64,000 nucleotides of DNA from Chryseobacterium pennipullorum (GCF_003384725.1 NZ_QNVV01000004.1:1-64000); one strand, 5' to 3'. Positions 18,645 through 26,782 are shown, counted from the first letter of the stretch. Notes: generated by a model not told the origin, from the sequence alone. Made by a program: numbers and translations.

Positions 18645-19415
18645 TTAATAAAGTTGGTTTATAGAATCTACGTCAAGATATTCCGACTTTTGGGTCGAGG
18701 TTGCATTGAAAGCTTCATCCAGATCTTCATCCAGAAATTCATCCCCTTTCACTACAGCATCTACGTAGTTCATACTTTCCATGACAAAACTTTTGATGGT
18801 TGGTTTATCTAACGCTTTTAATCCTGAAATATTATCAAACTTCAGTTTTTCATCAATCTTTTTGTCCAGGGCTGCGTCTTTCTCATTATATAGGGAAAGA
18901 ACGATTTTTGCGTCCTTGAAATAGGTATCGGATTCGTAGTATGTTTTAAGATAAATCGGAACAAAAGAAGACATCCATCCGTTCAAATGAATCACATCCG
19001 GTACCCAGTTTAGTTTTTTGATGGTCTCAATAACACCTCTGGCAAAGAAAATTGCTCTTTCATCATTATCATCGAAAGGATTTCCTTCATCATCAAAATA
19101 ATATTGCTTTCTTTTGAAGTATTCTTCATTGTCGATAAAGTAAACCTGAAGTCTTTCCCCCGGAAGAGACGCTACTTTAATGATTAAAGGCTGATCAAGG
19201 TCATTGATAATAATATTCATTCCTGAAAGGCGGATTACCTCATGAAGCTGGAATTTTCTCTCACTTATCTGTCCAAATCTTGGCATAAAAACTCTTACAT
19301 CATTGCCTTCATTGTGCATCTTAAGTGCCATTTTGTTTACCACAGCAGCCATATTTGTATCTTCCTGATAAGGATACATCTCTGTAGTAATGTACAGTAT
19401 TTTTTGATTCGGCAT
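18645..19415 (-). CDS. Glycogen/starch synthase N-terminal-domain protein (GT5-like, short)
   Basis: It resembles the N-terminal catalytic domain of glycogen synthase (GlgA), with ILYITTEMYPYQEDTN at the start, then NEGNDVRVFMPRFGQI and PDVIHLNGWMSSFVPIYLKTYY, which matches the canonical hDW region. It stops at about 257 residues with no C-terminal GT1 domain, and the ADP-glucose-binding K-x-G-G segment is replaced by EDTNM (residues 18-22). It is therefore unlikely to be a normal synthase. I chose the start at 19415 over the longer frame. A -7 box lies 40 bp upstream (19455-19462). Synteny with DUF4270, glmS and gldK is probably ancient and may indicate a helper role. Confidence 0.75.
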   Translation of the reverse strand: MPNQKILYITTEMYPYQEDTNMAAVVNKMALKMHNEGNDVRVFMPRFGQISERKFQLHEVIRLSGMNIIINDLDQPLIIKVASLPGERLQVYFIDNEEYFKRKQYYFDDEGNPFDDNDERAIFFARGVIETIKKLNWVPDVIHLNGWMSSFVPIYLKTYYESDTYFKDAKIVLSLYNEKDAALDKKIDEKLKFDNISGLKALDKPTIKSFVMESMNYVDAVVKGDEFLDEDLDEAFNATSTQKSEYLDVDSINQLY

Positions 19416-19454
19416 AAAATTTCTATCTAATTTTTGTAAAAATGCTTTAATGTG

Positions 19455-19462
19455 CAAAATTA
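19455..19462 (-). promoter_or_regulatory. Bacteroidota -7 box for the GT5-DUF4270-glmS-gld unit
   Basis: The minus strand reads TAATTTTG, a perfect TAnnTTTG box, 40 bp before the chosen start at 19415. No clear -33 TTG is seen at standard spacing, so it is a candidate only. Confidence 0.45.
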
Positions 19463-19558
19463 CAAAAAAACATCTAACATTATTTTAATTAACATTTTTT
19501 TACGAAACTTCCCTTTTCCAAAGTAGTAAAATCGCACTTTATTGTGTGATATTTTTAC

Positions 19559-19566
19559 TATTTTTG
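19559..19566 (+). promoter_or_regulatory. Bacteroidota -7 box for panC
   Basis: TATTTTTG matches TAnnTTTG and ends 20 bp before the panC start. The only nearby TTG is 14 bp away, too close for a standard -33, so confidence is moderate. Confidence 0.5.
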
Positions 19567-19586
19567 AATACGTATTAAAATAAACT

Positions 19587-20435
19587 ATGGAAGTTATAAA
19601 AAACAGAAAAGTCCTTCAGGATTTCATTGAAAGACAGAAGGAAATGGGAAAAAGAATTGGCTTTGCCCCTACTATGGGAGCCTTACATAAAGGTCATCTT
19701 TCTCTGTATGAAGCGGCAAGAAAGGAGAATGATCTTGTTATTTCTTCAATTTTTGTAAATCCAACCCAATTTAACAATCCTGAGGATCTTGAAAAGTACC
19801 CTAGGGATGTAAACAGAGACATTCTGATCCTGGAAAAGTCTGGCCTGGTAGATGCCGTTTATATTCCTGAAGTAGCAGATATTTACCCAGAAAAGACAGA
19901 AAGCCAGCATTACGATTTTGACGGATTGGAAAATGAGATGGAAGGAAAATCAAGACCGGGACATTTTGACGGAGTAGGAACAGTAGTAGAGGAGCTCTTC
20001 AGACAGGTACAACCCGATCACGCTTATTTTGGGGAAAAAGATTTCCAGCAGCTTGCGATTATTAAAAAAATGGTGGAAAAGAGAAATCTTCCTGTTAAAA
20101 TAGTGGGTGTTTCCATTTACCGGGCAGACAACGGATTGGCTTTAAGCTCAAGAAACCAGAGATTACATGAAGACCGGAAAGAAGCTTCAAAAATCATTTT
20201 TGAGACCTTACAGAAAGTAAATGATTGGTTCAGAACGGTCACAATACCCGAAATCAAAGAAAGAGTGACCGATATATTTGACAACCAGCAGGGAATGAAG
20301 CTGGAATATTTTCTGATCGCAGATGAAAACACACTGCAGGAAACAGATTTCTTTTATAGAGACAGAAATTTCAGAGCTTTTATTGTAGTAGTTGTAGATG
20401 GAGTGCGATTGATAGACAATATGCATCTGGATTAG
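19587..20435 (+). CDS. panC: Pantothenate synthetase
   Basis: Joins pantoate and beta-alanine with ATP to make pantothenate, the vitamin B5 precursor of coenzyme A; cytoplasmic. At 282 residues it has the usual length. The nucleotidyltransferase signature is PTMGALHKGHLSL, with His34 and His37 of the HxGH motif. The pantoate-binding region is FVNPTQFNNPEDLEKYPR, the second signature YFGEKDFQQLAIIKKM, and the KMSKS-like ALSSRNQRL lies near residue 185. It is divergent from the GT5-T9SS unit, an arrangement I know from flavobacterial genomes. No panD or panB follows; a terminator comes directly after. Confidence 0.97.
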   Translation: MEVIKNRKVLQDFIERQKEMGKRIGFAPTMGALHKGHLSLYEAARKENDLVISSIFVNPTQFNNPEDLEKYPRDVNRDILILEKSGLVDAVYIPEVADIYPEKTESQHYDFDGLENEMEGKSRPGHFDGVGTVVEELFRQVQPDHAYFGEKDFQQLAIIKKMVEKRNLPVKIVGVSIYRADNGLALSSRNQRLHEDRKEASKIIFETLQKVNDWFRTVTIPEIKERVTDIFDNQQGMKLEYFLIADENTLQETDFFYRDRNFRAFIVVVVDGVRLIDNMHLD

Positions 20436-20461
20436 TAAGATATTGTATTTTTAGACCATAC

Positions 20462-20490
20462 AAACTCTGATAGAAATGTCAGAGTTTTTT
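20462..20490 (+). terminator. Rho-independent terminator of panC
   Basis: AAACTCTGA (20462-20470) pairs with TCAGAGTTT (20479-20487), followed by a run of T. The dispersed repeat starts right after it, at 20494. Confidence 0.9.
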
Positions 20491-20493
20491 TTT

Positions 20494-20830
20494 GGATCAA
20501 GCGCAAAAGTTGTGGAGAAACGATTTTCTTTCCTATCATTATACTATTATACTTTTGCCTTGAAATCGAAGATTCGACGGAGTCAAACAAAAGTATACAA
20601 AAATTCAAGACTGGAATCATCCACTAAGATCAATTTTGCCTCTGATTTTTTATTTTTTATTTGAATCGGCGAACCTTAAAAGGTTTATTAACGCTCCTGA
20701 TCCTAGGTCGATTATAAAATACTTACAACTATTTTTCATAGTTCTTATTGGGTTGAAAGCCAATTAGAAAAAAAACTCCGAAAATATCCCCAAACATCTG
20801 TGGTTAATTTTTTAGATCAGGCGCAAAAGT
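20494..20830 (+). repeat. Dispersed intergenic repeat, copy 2
   Basis: It shares blocks with 8268-8607: 35 identical nt at 20588-20622, a near match at 20688-20714 and 44 identical nt at 20718-20761. The hairpin arms TATACTTTTG (20548-20557) and CAAAAGTATA (20588-20597) enclose a 30-nt loop that itself holds the small hairpin TCGAA/TTCGA (20566-20577). The copy is bracketed by near-identical 16-bp direct repeats GATCA(A/G)GCGCAAAAGT at 20495-20510 and 20815-20830. Like copy 1 it begins at a terminator T-tract. Confidence 0.85.
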
Positions 20831-20840
20831 CAGGGTTAGA

Positions 20841-20877
20841 TAAAAAAATCAAAGGCCTCCTGAAGGAAGCCTTTGAA
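20841..20877 (-). terminator. Terminator of the tRNA unit
   Basis: On the minus strand TCAAAGGC and GCCTTTGA (20849-20856 and 20869-20876) form an 8-bp stem with further inner pairing, followed by ATTTTTTTA. It lies 54 bp after the last tRNA. Confidence 0.88.
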
Positions 20878-20930
20878 ACACCAAATCACAAAATATTAAT
20901 ATGAAAAAAATTTACTTTTCAGTAAACTTG

Positions 20931-21003
20931 TGACCCGGCTGGGATTCGAACCCAGGACCCATACATTAAAAGTGTATTGCTCTACCAGCTGAGCTACCGA
21001 GTC
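20931..21003 (-). tRNA. tRNA-Lys (anticodon TTT)
   Basis: On the minus strand a 73-nt cloverleaf runs from GACTCGG to CCGGGTC plus discriminator A. The acceptor stem has one G-U pair, the anticodon loop is CTTTTAA with anticodon TTT, and the T loop is TTCGAAT. The sequence is identical to the copy at 21182-21254. CCA is not encoded. Confidence 0.97.
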
Positions 21004-21062
21004 GGCCACAATTAAGAATAAATATAAATATTTATTTCCTAACTATAAAATATTCTTTGCAG

Positions 21063-21145
21063 TGCCTGCGACTGGACTCGAACCAGCACATCCTTAGGAA
21101 ACCACCCCCTCAAGATGGCGTGTCTACCAATTTCACCACGCAGGC
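21063..21145 (-). tRNA. tRNA-Leu (anticodon GAG)
   Basis: An 83-nt class II tRNA on the minus strand with acceptor stem GCCTGCG/CGCAGGC and discriminator A. The D arm TGGTGAAATTGGTAGACAC is typical of Leu. The anticodon stem is CCATC/GGTGG with loop TTGAGGG, giving anticodon GAG. A long variable arm and the T loop TTCGAGT follow. It sits between the two identical tRNA-Lys genes. Confidence 0.96.
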
Positions 21146-21181
21146 AATAAAATTACAAAATCCAGTAATTTTTTTTGCTAG

Positions 21182-21254
21182 TGACCCGGCTGGGATTCGA
21201 ACCCAGGACCCATACATTAAAAGTGTATTGCTCTACCAGCTGAGCTACCGAGTC
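21182..21254 (-). tRNA. tRNA-Lys (anticodon TTT), second copy
   Basis: Identical in sequence to the tRNA-Lys at 20931-21003, with anticodon TTT. Its short 5' flank (GGCC) is shared with the other copy as well. It is the first gene of the tRNA unit, nearest the promoter at 21310-21340. Confidence 0.97.
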
Positions 21255-21309
21255 GGCCACTTATTTTAAACAACTTTCATTTAAGTAATGTCCCTTGTTT
21301 TAAGTGGTG

Positions 21310-21340
21310 CAAAGATATGACTTTTTTCTTTATCTCAAAA
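21310..21340 (-). promoter_or_regulatory. Promoter of the tRNA-Lys-Leu-Lys unit
   Basis: On the minus strand a -33 TTTTG (21336-21340) is followed after 18 bp by the -7 box TATCTTTG (21310-21317), a near-ideal Bacteroidota promoter. The first tRNA starts about 55 bp downstream. Confidence 0.85.
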
Positions 21341-21370
21341 CTTTTTCGCAAATTTGTTTAAAAAAAAATC

Positions 21371-21886
21371 ATGGTAATTTCATTGATCGGATACATGGGA
21401 AGTGGCAAATCTCACATTTCCAAAATATTAAGCGAAAAAATCAATTTTAAACTCATAGACCTTGATAAAGAGATTTCAAAGAGAAATAAATTAACCATTC
21501 CTGAAATTTTTGAAAAAAAAGGAGAAATTTACTTTAGAAAGCTGGAAAGAGAGGCTCTTGAGGAAATTCTGGCTTCTGAAGAGAATCTGGTACTAAGCCT
21601 GGGCGGAGGAACCCCCGTATACTACAATAACATGGAAATTATTAATCATAATTCTAAAAGTGTATTTTTAAGGACTTCTGTAGGAACACTGGTAGAGAGA
21701 CTTTCCAAACAGAAAGAAAAAAGGCCAATAATTGCCAATATACAGGATGAAAATCTCCCGGAATTCATTGCCAAACACTTATTTGAAAGAAATCAGTTTT
21801 ACAGTAAAGCCCAGTTCAGTGTGGGAACCGACTTCCGAGAGCCAGAAGATATCGTTAACGAAATAATAGAAAAGCTCTATCTCTAG
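21371..21886 (+). CDS. aroK: Shikimate kinase
   Basis: Phosphorylates shikimate with ATP in the chorismate pathway of aromatic amino acid synthesis. The 171-residue protein has the Walker A loop GYMGSGKS (residues 7-14), the shikimate-binding DLDKEI, an arginine in YFRKLEREAL, and the glycine-rich LSLGGGTP. The LID region (KQKEKRPI) and the adenine-binding end are present. It is a normal single-domain enzyme and lies just upstream of, and convergent with, the S4-domain gene; only 12 bp separate the two stop codons. No obvious -7 box was found closer than the shared tRNA-promoter region. Confidence 0.96.
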   Translation: MVISLIGYMGSGKSHISKILSEKINFKLIDLDKEISKRNKLTIPEIFEKKGEIYFRKLEREALEEILASEENLVLSLGGGTPVYYNNMEIINHNSKSVFLRTSVGTLVERLSKQKEKRPIIANIQDENLPEFIAKHLFERNQFYSKAQFSVGTDFREPEDIVNEIIEKLYL

Positions 21887-21898
21887 AGCTTTTTTATT

Positions 21899-22339
21899 TT
21901 AATCTTCACTTTCGTTATTCTCAGAATCATTTTCTCCGAAAAAGTCATCCCAATCTGTAAAATCTGCGGTGATATCATTTCCCACATATTCATCCATCTC
22001 TCTTCTGTCTTTTTTGGTAGGCCTTCCCTCTCCTTTATTCCTGTAATAATCCTGAGACATCTTACGCAGTTTTAACAATTCGTACTGTTCTTTATCTGTT
22101 ACATCCTGTATGTGGAGAGGCACTAGTTTTGCGCCAATCCTGCTTTTAGGAATCTGGATTACCTTTATTTTATAATCAATCTGATTCTTTCTGATCTTAA
22201 TAACATCTCCTTCTTTTACCTCCTTAGATGACTTTACGGCAGACGTTCCTATAGAAACCCTGTTCTTTTTAATCTCCTCTGCTGCAATACTTCTCGTCTT
22301 ATAAAAACGAATGCTCCATAAAAATTTATCTATTCTCAT
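21899..22339 (-). CDS. S4-domain RNA-binding protein, Hsp15-like
   Basis: A 146-residue protein with an N-terminal S4 RNA-binding domain: MRIDKFLWSIRFYKTRSIAAEEIKKNRV followed by SSKEVKEGDVIKIRKN. This matches Hsp15 (HslR), which binds free 50S subunits carrying a nascent chain after heat shock. The middle and end are basic and then acidic, ending in a Glu/Asp/Asn-rich tail (FFGENDSENNESED). The start is divergent from the FKBP-like lipoprotein gene 55 bp away. Hsp15 function is likely by family, but a role specific to this organism is not shown. Confidence 0.9.
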   Translation of the reverse strand: MRIDKFLWSIRFYKTRSIAAEEIKKNRVSIGTSAVKSSKEVKEGDVIKIRKNQIDYKIKVIQIPKSRIGAKLVPLHIQDVTDKEQYELLKLRKMSQDYYRNKGEGRPTKKDRREMDEYVGNDITADFTDWDDFFGENDSENNESED

Positions 22340-22348
22340 AATTTTTTA

Positions 22349-22356
22349 TACTTTTG
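22349..22356 (+). promoter_or_regulatory. Bacteroidota -7 box for the FKBP-like lipoprotein
   Basis: TACTTTTG matches TAnnTTTG and ends 38 bp before the start at 22395. It lies between two divergent genes. No convincing -33 TTG is visible. Confidence 0.45.
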
Positions 22357-22394
22357 CCGTTATATTATCTGTAAAGTAATTAAAGTTTTTTGAA

Positions 22395-23138
22395 ATGAAA
22401 AAAATATTTTTATATATCCTTGCGGGATCACTATGTTTTTCAGCATGTAAAAAAGATGATGAAGTAGAAATGTACAGAGAGCCTGAAGACATTGCTACCC
22501 AAGACAACTATGACAATCAATCCATTAAAAAGTTTATGGATGAGAATTATTTAGATGTACAAGGAAATATAACCCCCTTCAGCGCTACAGACACTGCTGA
22601 TGACAAACAAAAGAAACTCTCTGAGCTTCCTTATGAAACATTGCCTTCCGGAACTATTTATATTGTAAGAAACGGAGCGCAACCCGATCCGGCTGATGCA
22701 AAGACAATCAAGTCAGACGATATTATTAAAATCATGGGAAAAGCCGATTCTTATGTTGCCATGGAAAGTGAAGGAAAAGTTTTATTTTCTTCTAAAACTG
22801 CATTTTTGAATACGATAGATGGAAATGTTGTCCCAGTTATAGACCCAATGTACTATTACGTAAAAAAGAAAACATTAACGGATGCAACAACAGACGCTGC
22901 AAAGCAAAGAAGCTATTATGAGATAGCAGGATTCAAAGAAGCCCTGCAGAAATTCAAAGCGTTCAATGACTTATCGCCGGGAGCACCGTATAACCTGCAA
23001 GGGGTAATTATCGTACCATCAAGAGCAGCTTTTGCCAGAAATCCTCATTATCCTTATTTAGGAATATCTTACAGAAACAGATCTTTTGTCTTCAACTTCC
23101 AGATCTACGGAAGAGCAGACAGACCTGCTGATCAATAA
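22395..23138 (+). CDS. FKBP-like lipoprotein
   Basis: A 247-residue lipoprotein with signal and lipobox ending at Cys18 (LCFSAC). The C-terminal half looks like an FKBP-type peptidyl-prolyl isomerase domain: EIAGFKEALQKFKAFNDL, then VIIVPSRAAFARNP and a final FVFNFQIYG strand. This parallels FKBP's GWeegl, IPs.laYG and f.vel segments. Some usual active-site aromatic residues are not obvious, so it may be a structural relative rather than an active isomerase. It follows the Hsp15-like gene divergently and ends 23 bp before a terminator shared with the convergent FMN protein gene. Confidence 0.75.
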   Translation: MKKIFLYILAGSLCFSACKKDDEVEMYREPEDIATQDNYDNQSIKKFMDENYLDVQGNITPFSATDTADDKQKKLSELPYETLPSGTIYIVRNGAQPDPADAKTIKSDDIIKIMGKADSYVAMESEGKVLFSSKTAFLNTIDGNVVPVIDPMYYYVKKKTLTDATTDAAKQRSYYEIAGFKEALQKFKAFNDLSPGAPYNLQGVIIVPSRAAFARNPHYPYLGISYRNRSFVFNFQIYGRADRPADQ

Positions 23139-23160
23139 AGACAAGAAATTTACATCAATA

Positions 23161-23192
23161 AAAAACCGCCTTTCAAACGAAGGCGGTTTTTT
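23161..23192. terminator. Bidirectional terminator between convergent genes
   Basis: AAAAACCGCCTT (23161-23172) and AAGGCGGTTTTT (23180-23191) form a 12-bp stem with a 7-nt loop and T-tracts on both strands. It separates the FKBP-like lipoprotein and the FMN protein. Confidence 0.93.
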
Positions 23193-23210
23193 TATATTCT
23201 ATTGTCCAGG

Positions 23211-24728
23211 TCAGAATCTTGCTTTTTGTTTTACATTACCCAGAATGTCCGGGAAATAAAGATCAGCAAGATGGTCAAATTCATCTCCTCTCATAAACAT
23301 CGTAGCATCTACTTCTTCATAAGAACTTCTTCCTGCTGCTGCAATCAGTTCATTACATGTATGCAGTGTATTTTTATGGAAGTGATACACCCTTTCGCTT
23401 TTGTCCGTAACATCCAGTCCTTTAATCAGCATTTTATCCTGCGTGGCAACACCGGTAGGACAGTTATTGGAATTACATCTCAAAGCCTGAATACATCCCA
23501 GAGAAAACATAAATCCTCTTGCATTGTTGCACATATCTGCTCCCATAGCCACAGCCCTCAAAATATCCAGACTGGTAAGAACTTTACCACTGGCAATTAC
23601 CCTTAGTTTATTTCGCAGATTATAGTTGTTAAGTGTTCTATTGACAAATATCAGAGCCGGTTCCAAAGGCATCCCTACTCCATCTGAAAATTCCGGAGGA
23701 GCAGCTCCGGTTCCTCCTTCCGCTCCATCTATCGTAATAAAGTCAGGATAAATTTTCAGAACATTCATCTGAACACAGACATCTTCAAATTCTTTGGTAT
23801 CTCCAATACAAAGTTTAAATCCAACCGGCTTTCCTCCTGAAAGCTCTCTGAGATGCTGTACGAACCTCAGCAATCCTGCAGCATCAGAGAATGCTGTATG
23901 AGAAGGTGGCGAAATAACCGTCATTCCCGGGGTCACATGACGAATCGCTGCGATTTCCGGTGTATTCTTAACGCCCGGAAGCACCCCTCCATGGCCCGGT
24001 TTTGCTCCCTGCGACAATTTGATCTCTACCATTTTCACATTCGGAAGTGTAGCATATTTTGCGAACAAATCCGGGTTAAATTTTCCTTCATCGTCACGAC
24101 ACCCAAAGTATCCTGTCCCGATCTGCCAGCAAAGGTCCCCACCTTCCATATGATAAGGAGAAATACCTCCCTCTCCTGTGTTGTGATAGAAATTTCCTTT
24201 TTTGGCCCCTCTGTTCAAAGAAATCTGGGCTCTATCACTCAATGCACCAAAACTCATCGCAGAAATATTGAGCAAAGATGCATGATAAGGTTGTGTACAC
24301 TGCTCACCACCTACCCATACTCTGGGAAGCTCTTCTGAAGGTGATTTTGCATAAATGGAATGCTTGATTCCTTCATATTTTCTGTGATTCACTTCCAGCT
24401 GTGTCCCAAAAGCTACGGTATCACTTAAATTCTTCGCACGTCTATATACAGCAGAGCGCTGGTTTCTAGGGAAAGGCTTCCCATCGGTTTCCCTTTCAAT
24501 AAAGTATTGCTGCATTTCCGGTGAAATACTTTCGAAAAAATACCTGAAGTACCCCAGTACCGGAAAGTTCCTCAAAATAGCATGTTTCGATTGGTAAGCA
24601 TTGTAAACACCCAATGCATAGATGGCGGATAACAGCGTTGGTATCCAGTAATGCGCTCTGATCAGCAGGGCTACCGTCCATGTAGCCACTACTAATACAA
24701 TTCCCCAAGATAAAAACTTATCTCTCAT
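23211..24728 (-). CDS. FMN-binding glutamate synthase family protein
   Basis: A 505-residue protein with two N-terminal transmembrane segments (about residues 8-25 and 28-45, VLVVATWTVALLIRAHYW and IPTLLSAIYALG) followed by the FMN/glutamate-synthase barrel domain, with signatures SLLNISAMSFGALSDRAQISLNRGAKKG, GEGGISPYH, DFITIDGAEGGTGAAPPEF and GCIQALRCNSNNCPTGVATQD. The last segment carries the cysteines that could bind the 3Fe-4S cluster of the GltB centre. No glutaminase domain is present, so the true substrate is unknown. It resembles membrane-anchored GltB-like enzymes of flavobacteria. Confidence 0.88.
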   Translation of the reverse strand: MRDKFLSWGIVLVVATWTVALLIRAHYWIPTLLSAIYALGVYNAYQSKHAILRNFPVLGYFRYFFESISPEMQQYFIERETDGKPFPRNQRSAVYRRAKNLSDTVAFGTQLEVNHRKYEGIKHSIYAKSPSEELPRVWVGGEQCTQPYHASLLNISAMSFGALSDRAQISLNRGAKKGNFYHNTGEGGISPYHMEGGDLCWQIGTGYFGCRDDEGKFNPDLFAKYATLPNVKMVEIKLSQGAKPGHGGVLPGVKNTPEIAAIRHVTPGMTVISPPSHTAFSDAAGLLRFVQHLRELSGGKPVGFKLCIGDTKEFEDVCVQMNVLKIYPDFITIDGAEGGTGAAPPEFSDGVGMPLEPALIFVNRTLNNYNLRNKLRVIASGKVLTSLDILRAVAMGADMCNNARGFMFSLGCIQALRCNSNNCPTGVATQDKMLIKGLDVTDKSERVYHFHKNTLHTCNELIAAAGRSSYEEVDATMFMRGDEFDHLADLYFPDILGNVKQKARF

Positions 24729-24781
24729 GAATGTAGTATTTAAAGTTTAAAAATAAATTTAGTGGAATTTTTGCAAAGAGC

Positions 24782-26128
24782 CTATGCTTTTGCTAAAAAG
24801 TTTTGGTAAGAAGATTGCACTGACACCGTGCCATCTGACAGGATTTTTTCTAAATTCAGCAGTTCGATTTGGTTTACTGAAGCAGGATCAAAGTCTTTCT
24901 GAACTCTCACATAATTCTCTGTGAAGCCAAACATTTTCCCGTCTTTATTTTCGTGCTCCCAAAGCACAGGAAGCGTCTTTCCAAGCTGGGTCTGATAAAA
25001 TGCCATTTTCTTCTTTTCAGAAAGAATTCTCAGCATTTTATTGCGTTTTTTTCTTTCAGCAACAGGAACAACTCCTTCCATGGCAGCAGCCTCTGTATTT
25101 TCCCTTTCAGAATAGGTAAATACATGGAGATAGGTAATTGGAAGTTCATTAAGGAAATTATAGGTTTCCATAAACTTCTCCTCCGTTTCACCTGGGAATC
25201 CTACGATAACGTCTACTCCGATAGCAGCGTCAGGCATTACCTCGCGAATTTTATGTACTCGGTCGTTGTATAGTTTAGTCAGGTAACGACGTTTCATTTT
25301 TTTTAAGATGTCATCGCTTCCGGATTGCAGCGGAATATGAAAATGAGGAACGAACCTTTTGCTTTTTGAAACAAGTTCGATGCTTTCATCCTTTAAAAGA
25401 TTAGGCTCAATGGAAGAAATACGGATTCTCTCAATTCCTTCTACTGTATCCAGTTCTGAAATCAGATCAAGAAAAGTATGTTCATGTCTTTTATTCCCAA
25501 ATTCTCCTTTTCCGTAATCACCGATGTTGACTCCGGTAAGAACAATTTCTTTAATGTCCTTAGCTGCAATTTCAGTGGCATTTCCGAGCACGTTTTCGAT
25601 GGTATCCGAACGGGAAATTCCTCTTGCTAAAGGGATCGTACAGTAGGTACATTTATAATCACAGCCATCCTGTACTTTCAGGAAAGCTCTGGTTCTGTCG
25701 CCGATAGAATAACTTCCGATAAAGAAGTCTGTTTCTTCGATCTCACATGAATGGACAACTCCCTCACTTTCAGATTTCTCCAAATCATCCAGGTAGCTCA
25801 GAATATTGAATTTTTCTTTCGCACCTAAAACAAGGTCTACCCCATTGATCTGCGAAATTTCGTCAGGTTTCAGCTGTGCATAGCAACCCACAATGACCAC
25901 AAGTCCTTCAGGATTAGCCTTCATCGCTCTTTTTACGTGAAGCTTACACTCACGGTCAGCATTTTCAGTAACTGAGCAGGTATTGATGACGTACACATTC
26001 GCTCTATCATCAAAACTCACCTTATCATAACCTGCATCTGTTAATTGACGGGCAATAGTAGATGTTTCTGCAAAGTTCAATTTGCAGCCAAGTGTATGAA
26101 ACGCGGCAGTTCTGTGAAAAGTAGACAT
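24782..26128 (-). CDS. mtaB: tRNA t6A37 methylthiotransferase MtaB
   Basis: A radical-SAM enzyme that methylthiolates t6A at tRNA position 37. At 448 residues it has the three-domain layout: an N-terminal MTTase domain with Cys15 (TLGCKLN), Cys51 (NTCSV) and Cys82 (VGCYAQ) for one cluster; a radical-SAM motif with Cys156, Cys160, Cys163 (CDYKCTYC); then a C-terminal TRAM domain. The GFPGETEE and HFHIPLQSGSDDILKKMKRRY motifs are typical. MtaB is more likely than MiaB because of the length and the TLGCKLN start. A strong promoter lies 26 bp upstream. It has a Shine-Dalgarno-like AGGAG just before the start. Confidence 0.93.
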   Translation of the reverse strand: MSTFHRTAAFHTLGCKLNFAETSTIARQLTDAGYDKVSFDDRANVYVINTCSVTENADRECKLHVKRAMKANPEGLVVIVGCYAQLKPDEISQINGVDLVLGAKEKFNILSYLDDLEKSESEGVVHSCEIEETDFFIGSYSIGDRTRAFLKVQDGCDYKCTYCTIPLARGISRSDTIENVLGNATEIAAKDIKEIVLTGVNIGDYGKGEFGNKRHEHTFLDLISELDTVEGIERIRISSIEPNLLKDESIELVSKSKRFVPHFHIPLQSGSDDILKKMKRRYLTKLYNDRVHKIREVMPDAAIGVDVIVGFPGETEEKFMETYNFLNELPITYLHVFTYSERENTEAAAMEGVVPVAERKKRNKMLRILSEKKKMAFYQTQLGKTLPVLWEHENKDGKMFGFTENYVRVQKDFDPASVNQIELLNLEKILSDGTVSVQSSYQNFLAKA

Positions 26129-26153
26129 TTGTTACTCCTGAATTTTATGGGTG

Positions 26154-26182
26154 CAAAGATAGTAATTTTAATAATAATGCAA
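26154..26182 (-). promoter_or_regulatory. Promoter of mtaB
   Basis: On the minus strand TTG (26180-26182) is followed after 18 bp by the -7 box TATCTTTG (26154-26161). This is a near-consensus Bacteroidota promoter, 26 bp before the mtaB start. Confidence 0.85.
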
Positions 26183-26194
26183 GATTGATTCAGT

Positions 26195-26782
26195 CTATTG
26201 TTTAAATTCATCCCTTACTTCGGGACTGTTTTGAAAACAAACTGGTGATGCATTGTCCTGTGCTTCCACTGAAAATTTATCTTTCATTTCTGCATTGAAC
26301 TCCACAGATTTATTTCTGGCAATAGAAAGTGTCTGCCAGTCTTTGTTTCTGATCATTTTGGCAATGTAAACAACCTGCCCTATGTGATAGGGGTAATGAG
26401 CCAACTGACGAAAAACCGCATCAATAACAGAATGCTTTTCCCCTCTTATCTGAATCGTAGTATACAGATTATCATCATTGATCTGATGAAGCGCTTCAAA
26501 AAAACATTTCCAGCCTTTTTCCCAATAGGCAAGCACGTCTTCTTTTGTTTTGAAAGTATTTTCAAATTCCCCATCACGATGACGCCATGACTTTTCACCA
26601 TCTTCCGTCAAAAAATTAGTCCATCTGGAAATCATATTGCCGGCAATATGCTTTACAATAACAGCAATAGAATTGCTTTCTTCATTATACTGCCAGAATA
26701 TCTGCTCTTCAGACAATTGCTCAAATGTCTTGTCACCAAGTGACTTATAATATTCAAAGCGTTTTATAAAAAGTTCTGTCAT
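26195..26782 (-). CDS. DinB/DUF1572-like protein
   Basis: A 195-residue helical protein of the DinB/YfiT superfamily, a fold of four helices that often binds a divalent metal through histidines; several members are thiol-dependent transferases, but this one is uncharacterised. Segments such as YKSLGDKTFEQLSEEQIFWQYNEESNSIAVIVKHIAGNM (His in KHIAG), NFLTEDGEKSWRHRDGEF and FRQLAHYPYHIGQVVYIAKMI (His in LAHYPYHIG) match DUF1572. The three His positions could form the metal site. It lies upstream of mtaB on the same strand; the mtaB promoter follows its stop, so the genes are likely separate units. Confidence 0.85.
   Translation of the reverse strand: MTELFIKRFEYYKSLGDKTFEQLSEEQIFWQYNEESNSIAVIVKHIAGNMISRWTNFLTEDGEKSWRHRDGEFENTFKTKEDVLAYWEKGWKCFFEALHQINDDNLYTTIQIRGEKHSVIDAVFRQLAHYPYHIGQVVYIAKMIRNKDWQTLSIARNKSVEFNAEMKDKFSVEAQDNASPVCFQNSPEVRDEFKQ

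Noticed and set aside
21057..21269. An open frame on the plus strand across the tRNA region
   Set aside because: It lies over the tRNA genes and translates their complement, so it is an artefact.
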